Below are positions 39,975-51,725 of a DNA stretch of 64,000 nt, one piece after another. Position numbers and translations under genes: made by a program. Positions within the stretch are counted from its first letter, which is position 1. Each line of letters begins with the position of its first letter. The stretch spans positions 33,520,428 through 33,584,427 of the forward strand of contig NC_080081.1 of NCBI RefSeq assembly GCF_949987535.1. The letters run 5' to 3'. Source of the DNA: Balaenoptera acutorostrata. Its lineage: Eukaryota > Chordata > Mammalia > Artiodactyla > Balaenopteridae. The notes under the pieces are model-generated. The model worked only from the letters and a program-made list of their open reading frames with translations, was not told where the DNA came from and did not search any database.

Positions 39975-40135
39975 GCATTCTCTTGCTTAATACTTAACTT
40001 TATGACTGAGCAAAGTATTATCCTCATTTTTACAGTTGAGGAAACAAGGCTTGGAGAGGATAAAAGTCTCAGAGCTCACGAACAGTGTGGTAAGGACTCC
40101 AATCTAAATCTGTCAAACATCCGAACTGTAGGCAA
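39975..40135 (-). repeat. MIR SINE fragment
   Basis: Reverse MIR on the plus strand: tcatttttacagttgaggaa, acaaggcttggagaggataa. Confidence 0.68.
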
Positions 40136-40139
40136 TTCT

Positions 40140-40933
40140 CTCTCTAGTTTAAAAGTGGAGAAAGTGAAGTAGATAGGGAAGAAAATAGAGATAAATGAAG
40201 GTTTCAAAAGATGGGACAAGCTTGGACATGTTTAAATATCGATGGGAAAGAATAGCAAAAGAGGTACTGATGCTGGAGAAAATGGGCATGGTCAGGGGGC
40301 AGGGCAGTAAAGCCCCTAAGAAGGCTCAGGGTGTGGGCTCCATCTTCTTCACTATGAAGACTTGTCTTAGACCAGCAGCCATGCTCATCATGGCAGGCTT
40401 TTCTCCAGCTGATACAGAGTGTTAAAAACTTGAATTTGGATGTCCTCAGGTAGCTCTTATCAATGCCTTACAAGTCACAGAATACTCTTTACCCTACTGC
40501 TTCACCTATTTCCTACTATCCACTTGTTTTCTAAAGGCATAGGATTTTCCACTCCTTGAAAGCCTCTTCCCACTATAAACAGTAAGAACAAACAAACAAA
40601 ACAGAACGAGTGCAGATGTAAATATGCTTATGGCAAGAAATTGTGGGAGTTCTCATCTGAGGATTTCCATTTTCTCTGTGCAATGAAATGCCAAGTTATT
40701 TGCTGAGAGGGAGAAGGAAAGTGGAAAGCTGGAGATGTGAGGAGAGTGGTGAATGTGTAAAATAACTGCTGTGAAAAATGAGAGAACTAGAAAAAATAGA
40801 ATTACAGCACAATTGTGTGGGCCCATTCGAAGTCGGTAACAATAAGCTTATAGCCTTGTTACTGCCTCTGTGATTTTCTCCAGTAGTGCTCACATAGAAA
40901 AATAGAGTTGAGATTCTGTCAGGCAGGTTCGAT
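40140..40933. other. intronic sequence, nothing recognised
   Basis: No supported exon or named repeat. Confidence 0.4.
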
Positions 40934-40948
40934 AAAAAGACAGGGAGG

Positions 40949-41278
40949 GGGCTTCCCTGGTGGCGCAGTGGTTGAGAGTCTGCCTGCTGATGCAGGGGAC
41001 GCGGGTTCGAGCCCTGGTCTGGGAGGATCCCACATGCCGCGGAGCGGCTGGGCCCGTGAGCCACAACTACTGAGCCTGCGCGTCTGGAGCCTGTGCCCCG
41101 CAACGGGAAGGGCCGCGATAGTGAAAGGCCCGCGCACCGCGATGAAGAGCGGTCCCCGCACCGCGATGAAGAGTGGCCCCCACTTGCCGTAACCAGAGAA
41201 AGCCCTCGCACGAACCGAAGACCCAACACAGCCAAAAATAAATAAATAAATAAATAAAGTAGCTATAAAATTAAAAAA
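40949..41278 (+). mobile_element. CHR-type SINE of the 24-base-duplication subtype
   Basis: Sense full-length copy. The body holds gcaccgcgatgaagag twice, at 41134 and 41158, a 24-base period. It also shares cgggaagggccgcgatagtg and cacgaaccgaagacc-type variants with the copy at 7233. The perfect 15-base duplication aaaaagacagggagg lies at 40934-40948 and 41279-41293. Open frames inside it are incidental. Confidence 0.94.
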
Positions 41279-41293
41279 AAAAAGACAGGGAGG

Positions 41294-43072
41294 AATTCGA
41301 GAACACTGACAAGAGAAAGGTTTAAGACTGATAACATGATGAAGGGGGAAGAAAAGATAGGAAGATATGGATAAAAAAAAATTATATGGATTGGAAATTC
41401 TGCTAAAGATAGGTTGAAAGCAGTTGATTGAAAAATGTGGAAATATAGGAAGTAGTATGCTCAGTGGTCAGCCTGAATTGATAACTTCAGAAGTAAATCC
41501 GTTCTGGGAGACAAGGAACAGAACGTGGGCCATGAACCTGAGTGCTAAAGAAGAGAAGAGGTAATCATTCAGAATGAGAAGATCAATCAAGTGCAAGGCC
41601 AAGGTTGTGGATGAATCACAAGAAGTAACCCAGGAAGCAGCTAAGGTAGAAAGGAAGACTAAATCTAGACCAATGGTTCCACTGAGTAAAAACAATGTCC
41701 CAGTGGTTTGCAAATGAAGAAGGTTACAGAGTAGGGCATCTAGATGAAATGAATGCCCCCCCAAAGGTAGGGGTTTATGTGAGTGTGGAAGTGCCAAAAT
41801 CTAAGATCTACAGAGGACATCAATACCCGGCCCTGAAATATACAGGGTATAAACTTCTGGAGCAAACAGCAATTCCATAGGAGATATGCATATGTGTGTA
41901 TTTATTATATTGTACATGCATGTGTCTGTAACATAGTATATATGCGTGGGTGTGAATATATATATATATATTCTTTAAATATAAACACAATATGACCAAG
42001 TATAAGCAGAAGTTCAACACAGGAATGTACATATCCTACCAAATCTTTTAAGACTTTTCAACTGAAAAACTTCCCCTTAAATAAATGATTACCTTTATAT
42101 TTTGAAAAAAATCATCTGCTTCACTTACTATTAGCAAATAAAATAGATTAAGGCATAGCTTTGGAAAAGAAGAAAAAAGAAAAAAATGAATCAAACCCAT
42201 GACTGTGTAGAACTTTAAGGCTAAGGCTAAAGATGGCAGAGAAGACTACTTCGTATTATTCCTATGCATTCTTCCTGACCCGAACTCAGCAATATCTTCT
42301 GTGGGAAGACTCCAAGCCCCAAATCTGAGTTAGATGTCTGTCTTACATTTTTCCACAGCACCTGGTTCTTAGCGCATCAGAAAACACATCCCGTGTGCTG
42401 TGAGCAGCCATTACTTGCCTCTCACATCAAAGGAAAAACTAAAGGAAATTTTCTATAATTCTAGTACCTAGTACTCTGCCTATAACATAGAAAGTTTATA
42501 ATTAATGTTTATGGAAAAGAAGGAGCAAAAGAGGACATTAAATAGACTGAAACCAAAGAAGGAAAAAGCTTAATCTTTTCAAACATAAAGAAAGAGAACA
42601 CAAAATTTCCAATCACCAGCCATTTCTAACAGAAAATTTCTACATAAGAAGTAAATAGGTTTGGTTAACAGCAAGTCTCAATGTCCTTTTTGAATAAAGA
42701 AAAAAAACTGCATAGGGATAATGACAATTAAGTCACTGAGATTTCAACTGTTTGCCGGTTTTCTACACATCTAGAATGGAACTGATTTTGATTGCCAGAG
42801 TTAATGTCATCTTTTCCATCTCCTAAATTATTCATAAGAGGAAATAATAGAAGGCTATCTCTAGCCTGAAAAAAGTATATCTGTTATCGTAGTTGCATGT
42901 TTTCTTGTCTTGTCTGTAATCCTCGGTTTTCCTGATATGCACCCTGAAGCTCCTTGAAGACCTGCCTTATCTCTGGTTACAGCCAGTAACCCTCACATAG
43001 TAGTTACGCTGGAAATGCTTGTGGTGTCAACTAATGTTGAAATATAAAGGGACTATGCAGCACTAGCATTTA
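41294..43072. other. intronic sequence with a short TA repeat
   Basis: A TA run sits at about 41958-41971 within AT-rich sequence. 42465-42510 (tagtacctagtactctgcct) may be the end of an L2. Nothing else was recognised. Confidence 0.4.
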
Positions 43073-43088
43073 AAATAACTAGCTCAAG

Positions 43089-43388
43089 GGCTTCCCTGGT
43101 GGCGCAGTGGTTGAGAATCTGCCTGCTAATGCAGGGGACACGGGTTCGAGCCCTAGTCTGGGAAGATCCTACATGCCGCGGAGCAACTGGGCCTGTGAGC
43201 CACAATTACTGAGCCTGCGAGTCTGGAGCCTGTGCTCCGCAACAAGAGAGGCCGCGATAGTGAGAGGCCCGCGCACCGCGATGAAGAGTGGCCCCCACTT
43301 GCCACAACTAGAGAAAGCCCTTGCACAGAAACAAAGACCCAACACAGCCATAAATAAATAAATAAATAAATTTTTAAAAAAATCTGTG
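43089..43388 (+). mobile_element. CHR-type SINE, full length
   Basis: Sense copy with the perfect 16-base duplication aaataactagctcaag at 43073-43088 and 43389-43404. About 18 bases (tttttaaaaaaatctgtg) lie between the TAAA tail and the right duplication. Confidence 0.94.
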
Positions 43389-43404
43389 AAATAACTAGCT
43401 CAAG

Positions 43405-45287
43405 ATGTAGCAAAAGTGACTTTAAAAATTAACGATTAGTAAATCATCAGTTTTCCAACTGAAATTAAAGAATATTATAAATCTGCAAGTAAAACACCTC
43501 AGTTGAAACAATGATATCGATGCAACATATACGCATAATTTTCTCAAAGATTTTGAGAAAAGCAGCTTGAAAGGGGCTTCTATTTCTCAGTCTGGGTGGT
43601 GGTTAAATGGGTGTGTTCACTTTGTGAAAAGTCAATTAAAATTTCTTTACAACACAAACGTTTTAAAAAAGTAAGACAAGAGGCTTCAACCAGGAAAACG
43701 CTAACTGGGGAGAAGTTCTGCAGGGATCCTGGTCTTAGGAATGGAAAGGGGGACACGCAAGGGTCACACTGAAGGGGAAAAGGGTTGAGCAGGATGGAAA
43801 GGGGTAATAAAGAGACACTCAGTTTTTTACTCTCTATATTTCTCTACTGTTTGATATAAAAACTGAAAAATTTATATTATATGGTGTTTTGGCAAAGTTA
43901 TCAACTATTAGACCTTTTATATTTAAAATGAGATGCCTTCTCTCCCCCCATCCCCCCCGCACAGCTCTTATTTTCAAACAACACCAGCTGAGCGTTTCAC
44001 AGTTATAGAATTTCAGAGGTGAAAGATAGACTGGAGATAATCTATTACTAACTTCTTATTTCCATGACAAGAACATTAAGGCCTAGGGGGGGGTTACGCG
44101 ATTTGTCCTGGATTCCAGAGCTAGCAGAGATAGAGCTAGAATTTAGGTTCTTGAATTCATAAATAGTTCATTCCTTTCTTAACTTCAAGTTTCTGTTTTT
44201 TAAAGATTCTATTCCATGGAACCTATAAAACCACTGATTGGAAGTTAATATTATTTACTGCTCAAATCCAGGGTGTTAAAAAAAATTTATTGCAAATTTT
44301 ACAGGTTCAAATATGGCTGGCACATGCATAATTCATATTTAAATTTGGACTCCCCTCCTTTAAAACAATTACTACAATTATTCCTTAAATACATATTTAA
44401 AAAATAATTTGACAAAATAACATCGAATCTAAATGTTTTCTACAAAAAGTAAAAATGTATTCAAAGATTCAATAGGCACATTTTAAACAGCCGCTGTATA
44501 AACCCAAAAGCAATTACTTTAGATGCAATTTCTAAGCATCATTTAAATCTTCTGTCTCTCACACCATGTAAACTGAGAAGAAAGTGGTAACCTATGTTTC
44601 AAAATAAATCTTTAATAAATGAAGTGATCTCCTGCCTGGGGAGAGACAGAGCAGCTAAGAAAATTAGAAATGGGAAATAGTGTCATTTATCTTACGGTCA
44701 ATGGTTCAGATCAGAAGCAGTTTACGTTGGATAGCAGTTTAGTGAATGACAAGAAATGTCTTGATTAGCTATTCTGAGAAAATGAGAATTCACTCCTCAG
44801 AACTCTTACAAGTTTCACATTGCCTATAATCTACTCCAAGCAACTAAATACTGAAAAGAACAAGAAACCTAATTAATCTTTGATTGTTAAAGACTGTTCC
44901 TTTAAGAAACAACAGTCTGTTTGCTCCCAGAGACTACTTTTTGTCGTTAAGATCCTCAAGAAATATATTATTTAAGAACAAATTCTGGACTTCTTCTAAG
45001 GTCTTAAGGAAAAAAAGACAAAACTGAAGCACTGAAAGTCTACTCTGGGTTAAAAAGAAAACATGAACACTTAAATATTTTATATTACATGATAATCTTC
45101 CATATCTTTTCAATAAATGTGAACTCAAACATAAAAGTTTAAGCTTCTCTAAAAGGAAAAATTTTTTTAAATAATGAAGAAAGAGATGAGAGATGAAGAA
45201 AGGTAACTTTCATCAAGTGTCGTGGACACCAGATTAAGATAGAGACATGGGATCAAATCTGTCTCTGCTACTAACTGCTCCAGCAAG
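43405..45287. other. intronic sequence with a MIR-like patch
   Basis: 44010-44160 has a reverse MIR flavour (tccatgacaagaacattaag, ccagagctagcagagataga). The rest is AT-rich without recognised content. Confidence 0.4.
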
Positions 45288-45301
45288 CCAAGGTCTCCGG
45301 A

Positions 45302-45421
45302 CCTTCTCTTTTTTGGCCACGCTGGGTGGCTTGTGGGATCTTAGTTCCCCAACCATGGATTGAACCCGGGCCCAAGACAGTGAAAGCACCAAGCCCTAAC
45401 CACTGGACCGCCAGGGAATTC
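45302..45421 (-). mobile_element. short CHR-type SINE
   Basis: Antisense short-type copy with gtgggatcttagttccccaa and the head at the right end (ggaccgccagggaattccc). The duplication ccaaggtctcYgga lies at 45288-45301 and 45422-45435 with one mismatch. Confidence 0.9.
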
Positions 45422-45435
45422 CCAAGGTCTCTGGA

Positions 45436-46319
45436 TCTTAACTGCTGTCTCTGCAAAGTGAGGATACTGATTCACCAACTCATTTATTTTATGTGCCTAC
45501 TACTGTACTAAACATCGTATGACTATCATTCATAACTAGCTCATGGATCTAGCAGAACCCTCCATTGCTAAACCATATGTTGATCTGTTGAGAGGCAACT
45601 TTTATAGCCAACATTTTATTCGGCAAACTACGAAAACAAATTTGAAGTACTGGCCTTTCAACAGGTATTGACCCAAATATGACTGAACCAAAAATATTTA
45701 AATCTTAACATTTTAAAATAGACCACGTGGCTGAATTATCTTTAAAATCTCGCTTACAATTCAAAGAAGTTAATTAAGTATATCAATGCAAAAAGGCATG
45801 GTTTCCCATGCCTTTTAAGTGATTTAGATAAGCATTAAAAGTATTAATAAGTGTGGGTAGAAAGAATAAAAAATTAAGTTGATTCACCAGTTTACGGTCA
45901 GGTTCAAATAATTTTTTTTAGCTCTTGAAGCAAATGAGGATGTATGGTGCAACAACAGTTGACTCATTCATGGCAAAAGAAAGTCATTTTTGTTTTACAA
46001 GTAAATTACTGTAATTATTTAAAATACTTCAACAGTTTAAACATTCACAAACACAATTTTATAAATTTTTATAAGTCTTATAAATGAAAAGATATATATT
46101 ATGGAATTATCATTACATACTGATATGTTTAAGAGCAAGAATTTCATATTTTTTTATCTCTTTCTTCCCTCTCTTCCTCTTTGACTCCCATCCACATCCC
46201 CAGGTAACTCACATTAAGTAACATGTATCTTTCCCTATTCTTCTCCATGTTCATATACTCATGAACACACACAACACAAATGGGAGGATAGATACCTGGT
46301 GTAAATCCTAAATCAACTG
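45436..46319. other. intronic sequence, nothing recognised
   Basis: AT-rich, no supported feature. Confidence 0.4.
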
Positions 46320-46860
46320 ATAATTCTCTAATTCATTCTTGTCAATGATTGCACAATATTCCAGGATGTACACTGTATGTGGTTTATGCAAACGTTTCCT
46401 TGTTGTGTTGAAAGGCATTTATGGTTACATACTAGTATTTTACTCTATGGGACAGAGTCCCAGCACTGGGGTTGCTGTGTTGAAGAATGCTTATTTTCCA
46501 TTTTAACTGATGTTGTCAGATGTCTTTCCAAAAGACTATGGCAGTTCACTTTTCCACCAGTAACATTTGTATCTTTTTCCTTATATCTACAGAGATATCA
46601 GACCTTTTCCATTTTTGCCAACCTGAGTTCTCACTGTTACTTTAATTGTATTTCCCAAAATGGTAGCTAGTTTGAGCACCTGGACATTTGGATTTACACT
46701 TTTTGTGAAATGCCTATTTATAGACTTTGCCCATTTTTCCATTGGGTTGTCTATTTCTTGTTAATTTCTAAGAGCTAGAAATAGTGCTGATACTAACTTT
46801 TGATCATCTGCATTCCAATTTTTGTCCCAAATGTGCACTTCAAATATTAAACTTTGCCTG
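46320..46860 (-). mobile_element. ancient L1-type fragment, antisense
   Basis: The phrases actttgcccatttttccatt and gggttgtctatttcttgtta, preceded by tgcacaatattccaggatgt, are the order seen in antisense old L1 sequence. Heavily diverged. Confidence 0.5.
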
Positions 46861-46936
46861 TGGTTTCCTTTTTGTCTTTTTCTTTTAAAGCTTTTTGTTT
46901 CTCTGTCTTGGCTAAGATTACCCCAGCCTCTAGAAC

Positions 46937-47094
46937 AGCACTGTCCAATAGAACTTTCTGCAATGGTGAAAATGTTCTATATCTGTACCACCCAATATAG
47001 TAGTCACTAACTACCTGTATGGCTAGTAACACTGAGGAACTGAATTTTAATTAATTTAAATGTGAACATGTGGCCACTATATTGGACAACTCAG
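46937..47094. mobile_element. non-autonomous hAT-type DNA transposon
   Basis: Begins agcactgtccaatagaactt and ends with the inverted gccactatattggacaactc. The 8-base flanks tctagaac (46929-46936) and tccagaac (47095-47102) agree at 7 of 8 positions. Confidence 0.72.
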
Positions 47095-47113
47095 TCCAGA
47101 ACTTAGCTACTCA

Positions 47114-47276
47114 CAGTGTAGTCCATGAACTGGCTCAGGCCAGGAGCACTAATACGGTCCAGGAGGTGTGCCAACAGTGAACAGTCTCAGGCCCCATCCC
47201 AGAGCTACTGTGTCAGTTTTCATCTTAACCAGATCCCCAGGTGACTTGTATTTACATTAAAGTTTGCGAAGCACTG
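47114..47276 (+). mobile_element. MER5-type hAT MITE
   Basis: Starts cagtgtagtccatgaac and ends with ccaggtgacttgtatttaca then gtttgcgaagcactg, the arrangement of the mammalian MER5 family. No clear target duplication remains. Confidence 0.7.
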
Positions 47277-47295
47277 CTAATAATCATCTAAATTA

Positions 47296-47960
47296 GGGAG
47301 TCTCAAAACTTTTTTGGGCCATGGACCCCACTGGCAATCTGGTGATACTTGTGAACCCCTTCTGAGACTAAAGTCTCTAAAATCAAAAATTAAAATACAC
47401 AGAATTACAAAGGAAACAAATTACAGCTGACCCTTGAACAACAGGTTTGAACTGCGCAGGTCCACTTACATGCAGATGTTTTTCAATAGTAAATACTACA
47501 GTACTACACGATCCGTGGTTGGTTGAATCCACAGATGCACAGCTGCTGATACGGAGGGCTGACTAGAAGTTATATGCAGATTTTCAACTGTGCAGAGGGT
47601 CAGCACCCCATGTTGTTCAGGGGTTAATTGTATACTGTAATAAAACTACTGAAATATTTTTTAAAGTTATACATGTCCTTTTTTATTAATGCATTAAAGA
47701 TAAGATCTAGTGAGGGGTCTACAAGTACACTAAAGTTGAAGTAGCGATAAACATAATCTCTAAAGATATCTGCAATAACTACACTGTGATATGGAAATAC
47801 CTGAATTCTAATGCTGACAGAGTCATAGGCAGTGACAGTCCTACTGTGGTTTTTGTATTTACCTGTAATTGAAGGAAATGCTAAATTTCAGTAAGAAGTG
47901 AAAATAATGTTTTTCCCATTCCACCTGGAGGCTCGTGGACCCTGAGTTAAGAATCTGCAT
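47296..47960. mobile_element. hAT-type DNA transposon interrupted by a Tigger-type MITE
   Basis: Left part tctcaaaacttttttgggcc; right part gataagatctagtgaggggt to gtggaccctgagttaagaat. I recall these as the two halves of one element. The inserted piece at 47424-47630 separates them. Family name uncertain. Confidence 0.6.
47424..47630. mobile_element. Tigger-type MITE nested in the hAT element
   Basis: 207 bases with inverted ends cagctgacccttgaacaaca and tgttgttcaggggttaattg, flanked by TA on both sides (47422-47423 and 47631-47632), the target of pogo/Tc1-mariner elements. Confidence 0.85.
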
Positions 47961-48116
47961 GATTACTGAAGTAATAGCCTAGATTTCCTTCTAAAAATTT
48001 TAATCCAGCTGGAATTAGTATGTGTATATGGTATGGAATGTGAGGACCAACTTTTTTTTTTAACGGATGAATAACATCCAGTTGTGCTAGGACCCTTATA
48101 CTAAAAAAACACTCTT

Positions 48117-48469
48117 GGGACTTCCCTGGTGGCGCAGTGGTTAAGAGTCCGCCTGCCAATGCAGGGGACACGGGTTCGATCCCTGGTCTGGGGGGATCCC
48201 ACATGCCGCAGAGAAACTAAGCCCATGCGCCACAACTACTGAGCCTGAGCTCTAGAGCCTGTGAGCCACAACTACTGAGCCCACGTGCCACAACTACTGA
48301 GGCCCGCGTGCCTGGAGCCCATGCTCCGCAACGGGAGAAGCCACCGCAATGAGAAGCCCGCGCACCGAAACGAAGAGTAGCCCCCGCTCACTGCAACTAG
48401 AGAAAGCCCGTGCGCAGCCAAAAATATAAATAAATAAATAAATTTTAAAAGAAAACAACAAAAAAACCC
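48117..48469 (+). mobile_element. CHR-type SINE with triplicated internal unit
   Basis: Sense copy with a complete head and B-box (gggttcgatccctgg). The unit gccacaactactgag occurs three times at 48229, 48265 and 48287. The short duplication cactctt lies at 48110-48116 and 48470-48476. Confidence 0.88.
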
Positions 48470-48789
48470 CACTCTTTTCCAACTGAATTGAACGACCACT
48501 ATTATGGTATATAATTAGACCTGTTTCTATATTTTTTTCTACTGATGCTTGTTTCTCTGCCAATATCACATTTAGTTGACCTCAGTGGTTTTGAAGTATA
48601 TACTGGGATCTTGGTAGGACCAGCATCTCAGCTTTCCCCACCTTTCACATTTCTTCCCCCCACATTTGTCTTGGCAATTTCAGAACATTTATTTTATTCA
48701 CATAAACTAAAATCATTTATCCAATCCCAACCCTTGTATGGCATTTCTCTCCTCCACCAAAAAATCAAAACACAGAAAATAACAAAATT

Positions 48790-49100
48790 ATTGGGATATA
48801 ATTTAACTTATAATATAAATAAGTGCATTTATTATACATTTATAATATAAATATATAAATAACTGCATTTAATTAATATATTAACAGCATATATTATTAA
48901 CATATTAACATACATAACAATATATATTAATATAGTATATATCAATATGTACCATATATTAATATTAATATATTATTATATATAACAGTATATATTGATA
49001 TATTAACAGTAATAATATAGGTAATATAAATAACTGCATTTATTATATATTACTTATTCAGAATATAAATAACTGCATTTAATTAATATATTAACAGTGG
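48790..49100. repeat. AT-rich imperfect repeat array
   Basis: The motif ataaataactgcattta (with variants) occurs at about 48811, 48852, 49026 and 49067, separated by TATTAA/ATAT-rich sequence. The last copy repeats a longer version that includes aattaatatattaacag. Confidence 0.75.
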
Positions 49101-50507
49101 AAAAATTGCTATTTTTATGACTGTCTCCTTTCTGAGATATAGTGCTTCCAGGTACAACAATAAGACTTAATAGTTTTCTTCATATAAGTCCATTACTTTC
49201 CCCATGAATTAAGTATTTTCCCCCAAGTCCATCTCTAGCAGTTATTGCTCTAAACCTAGAGAAATGCTATTGGTCAATTACACATTTATACTGCATTCAG
49301 TCACAATATCAGATTTCTACATTAATTTTAGCTGGTTTTTAAACTAACAGAAAAAAAAATTTTAAATCTCCTTTCAAAGTTTTACACGGATAGTTTTTTT
49401 CTTCTTAGTGCATCTGCCAGGGTCCTCCAAGACCATGTTAGATAATAACGAGCAACCCAGTCTGTGTCTGGTTCCTGATTTTTACAGAAAAAGGTTTTAC
49501 TGTTTTGCCACTTAGGATAAAGTTTTTTGCGGGCTTTTTTTAAGTAAATATTTTTAAGTCTCTTTATTTGGAATGGTCACTGAATTTTATCACCTTTCAT
49601 CATTTAATGATACGATCACATGGTTATTCACCTTAAACTTGCTGATGTAATGGATAATCCTTTCCGTCCTAGAATGTTCTTTACTTAGTCGTAAAGTAGT
49701 ATTCTTTTGATACAATGCTAGAATTCATTTTTGAACATTTAGAGTTTTTGCATCTTTAGCAGTAAGTAAAATTAGCCAATAGATTTGTTTCGTTTTGCTT
49801 TTGTACTATCCTTCTCAGAGCTTTCCATCTTTTTCAATACGTTTGGTATAGTTTATTTAACTGGAATCAGCTGTGCTTATAGAAATCAACTGTGACCCTA
49901 TCAGGGTAATCCATCTGTGAATGTGGTAACTTCATCAATAGTACATCTTTACTCACTCTGTAATACCTCTATGGTAATCGTTCTATTCAAGTTCTCCACT
50001 TCTGCTAATTTTAGTAATCTACATTTTGTTGGGACATTTCTTTCAGTTTTCAAGCTTTTCACAGAGCCGCATGCAATATTAATTAACGTCCAATAATTCC
50101 AAACTCCTTATTTTGACTGTTCTGTTTTCTTTCCTAAGATGACTATTACATGTCTTTATTTTTCATCTTTCTCTTTAATAATAAAGGCATTTTAAGGCTA
50201 TAGATCTTCCTCTGGCACAGCTTTAAATGTGTCTAAAAGATTTTGATATAGAATGTTCTCATTTTAATTGTTTTCTTGTTTTCACTTCCTCTATGATGGA
50301 AAAGATATGTTTCTCTTGTTTGTTTTTTGTTTCTTCTTTGATTTAAAAAATGTTTCTTAATTTCTAAATTTTTTCCACTCACCTTTTAATTATCGCTACT
50401 AAATTAGGATAAAAATAGGGACTACAAAATCTTTACTTAAAAATTTATTATTTTACTATGTGGTCAAGTGTATACATGATAGTTCTGTTAACTTTTCATT
50501 GACATTT

Positions 50508-50640
50508 TATTTATTCATTTATTTATTTTTTGGCCACCCTGTGAGGCTTGTGGGATCTTAGTTCCCCAACCAGGGATTGAACTGGGGCCCATGGCAGTGA
50601 AAGCACAGAGTCCTAAACATGGGACCGCCAGGGAATTCCC
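50508..50640 (-). mobile_element. short CHR-type SINE
   Basis: Antisense short-type copy (gtgggatcttagttccccaa, ggaccgccagggaattccc). The duplication ttcaYtgacattt lies at 50495-50507 and 50641-50653. Confidence 0.9.
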
Positions 50641-51399
50641 TTCACTGACATTTAAAAAAAAGTTATTCCCTGATCAAGGAATGTTAAGCTCTATACATAG
50701 CAACTAAATCAAAATTATTGATTGAATCAATTCTTCTAGCCCTGACTTATTTTTATGTCTATTAAATCTATCCAATTCTATAGAAAGTACATTATAACTT
50801 TCCCATTATTACACTTTAAGTTCTCCTTGTTTTTCTAAAACCCTTTTCTTTATAATTACTGTTACTTGATACGTAGAAGTTTGTCTCTAAAATCACCTTT
50901 TATTATTGTTTTCTGTTACCGTTTTGCAGTTTTAATCTTAAATTCCACCTTATATTTTATTACTATTACATTCTTGTTCTTTTTTCATAACTGTTAGTCC
51001 ATCCCTTTAATTTTCAATCTTTATCAATATGCATTAAGCATATTCCTTATAGATAAATAGAAATGAGTGTGGTTTTACAGTCAATATGGCAGTCTCTTTC
51101 AATGGAATACTTTATTCTTCAGCTTTCTGGAGGCAAAGGAGACTTTATCCACCTTATCTGGAGTGGGAGGGGCAGGAAGTCCTATAGATTTTTACAGGCT
51201 AAGCTCTGTCAACAATCTGTTCTGATCTTGCTTTCTCATACTGTGTCCAGGCTTTGACTCAGGCCAGGGGAGAAAAACCCCAAACGTGGTAGCCTATTTC
51301 TCAGATGGCCTCTATCAAGTTCTTCCCTTGTATATGGCAAGATATTCCCTGACTGAAGACTATTCCTTTTAATGCTCTGCTTGACGAAGAGAATATGAT

Positions 51400-51725
51400 G
51401 TCGGTGGGATTTTAAAGTTAGGTCCTAAGAAGACTTTCAGCTTTGGCCTGGGTTTCTTTATGCTTGAACACTCACTCTGGAGACCAACTGCCAGGCCCTG
51501 AGGCTGCCATGTTGAGGGACGCCTAAACTAGTCACGTGGAGAAGCCAGCTGGAGAGTGATCTGGCCCCAAACATGTGAATGAAGACTTCCGATGACTCCA
51601 GCCTCAGACAGGTAAGAAATATCCAGCTGAGCCTATCAATATTCAGAGCTGTGACAGATAAAAATTAAGTCACGAAGTTTTTAGTGCAGTTTGTTATGCA
51701 GCAATACATAACTGGAACACTAGCT
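51400..51725 (+). mobile_element. MLT1-like LTR (ERVL-MaLR), solo and decayed
   Basis: Right-hand phrases tgactccagcctcagacagg, gcagtttgttatgcagcaat and tacataactggaacactag are in the order of the 3' half of MLT1-type LTRs. No internal retroviral genes are present. Confidence 0.55.

Larger units (their letters stand above)
48000..51060 (-). mobile_element. ancient L1/HAL1-like relic, antisense
   Basis: Segments such as tgatacgatcacatggttat and cttgctgatgtaatggataa (49600-49660), and taaatctatccaattctata (50763-50782), follow the order of antisense L1 ORF2, but are highly diverged. SINEs at 48117-48469 and 50508-50640 and an AT-rich repeat at 48790-49100 interrupt it. The element class is inferred from order only. 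Confidence 0.5.

Noticed and set aside
40696..41235. 179-codon minus-strand open frame, the longest in the window besides L1
   Set aside because: Most of it is antisense CHR SINE; the same RGLSLVAASGGHSSSR-like peptide appears at every SINE copy. GC-rich SINE sequence simply lacks stops.
51400..51725. Possible endogenous retrovirus
   Set aside because: Only a decayed MLT1-like LTR is visible; there is no gag, pol or env sequence on either side.
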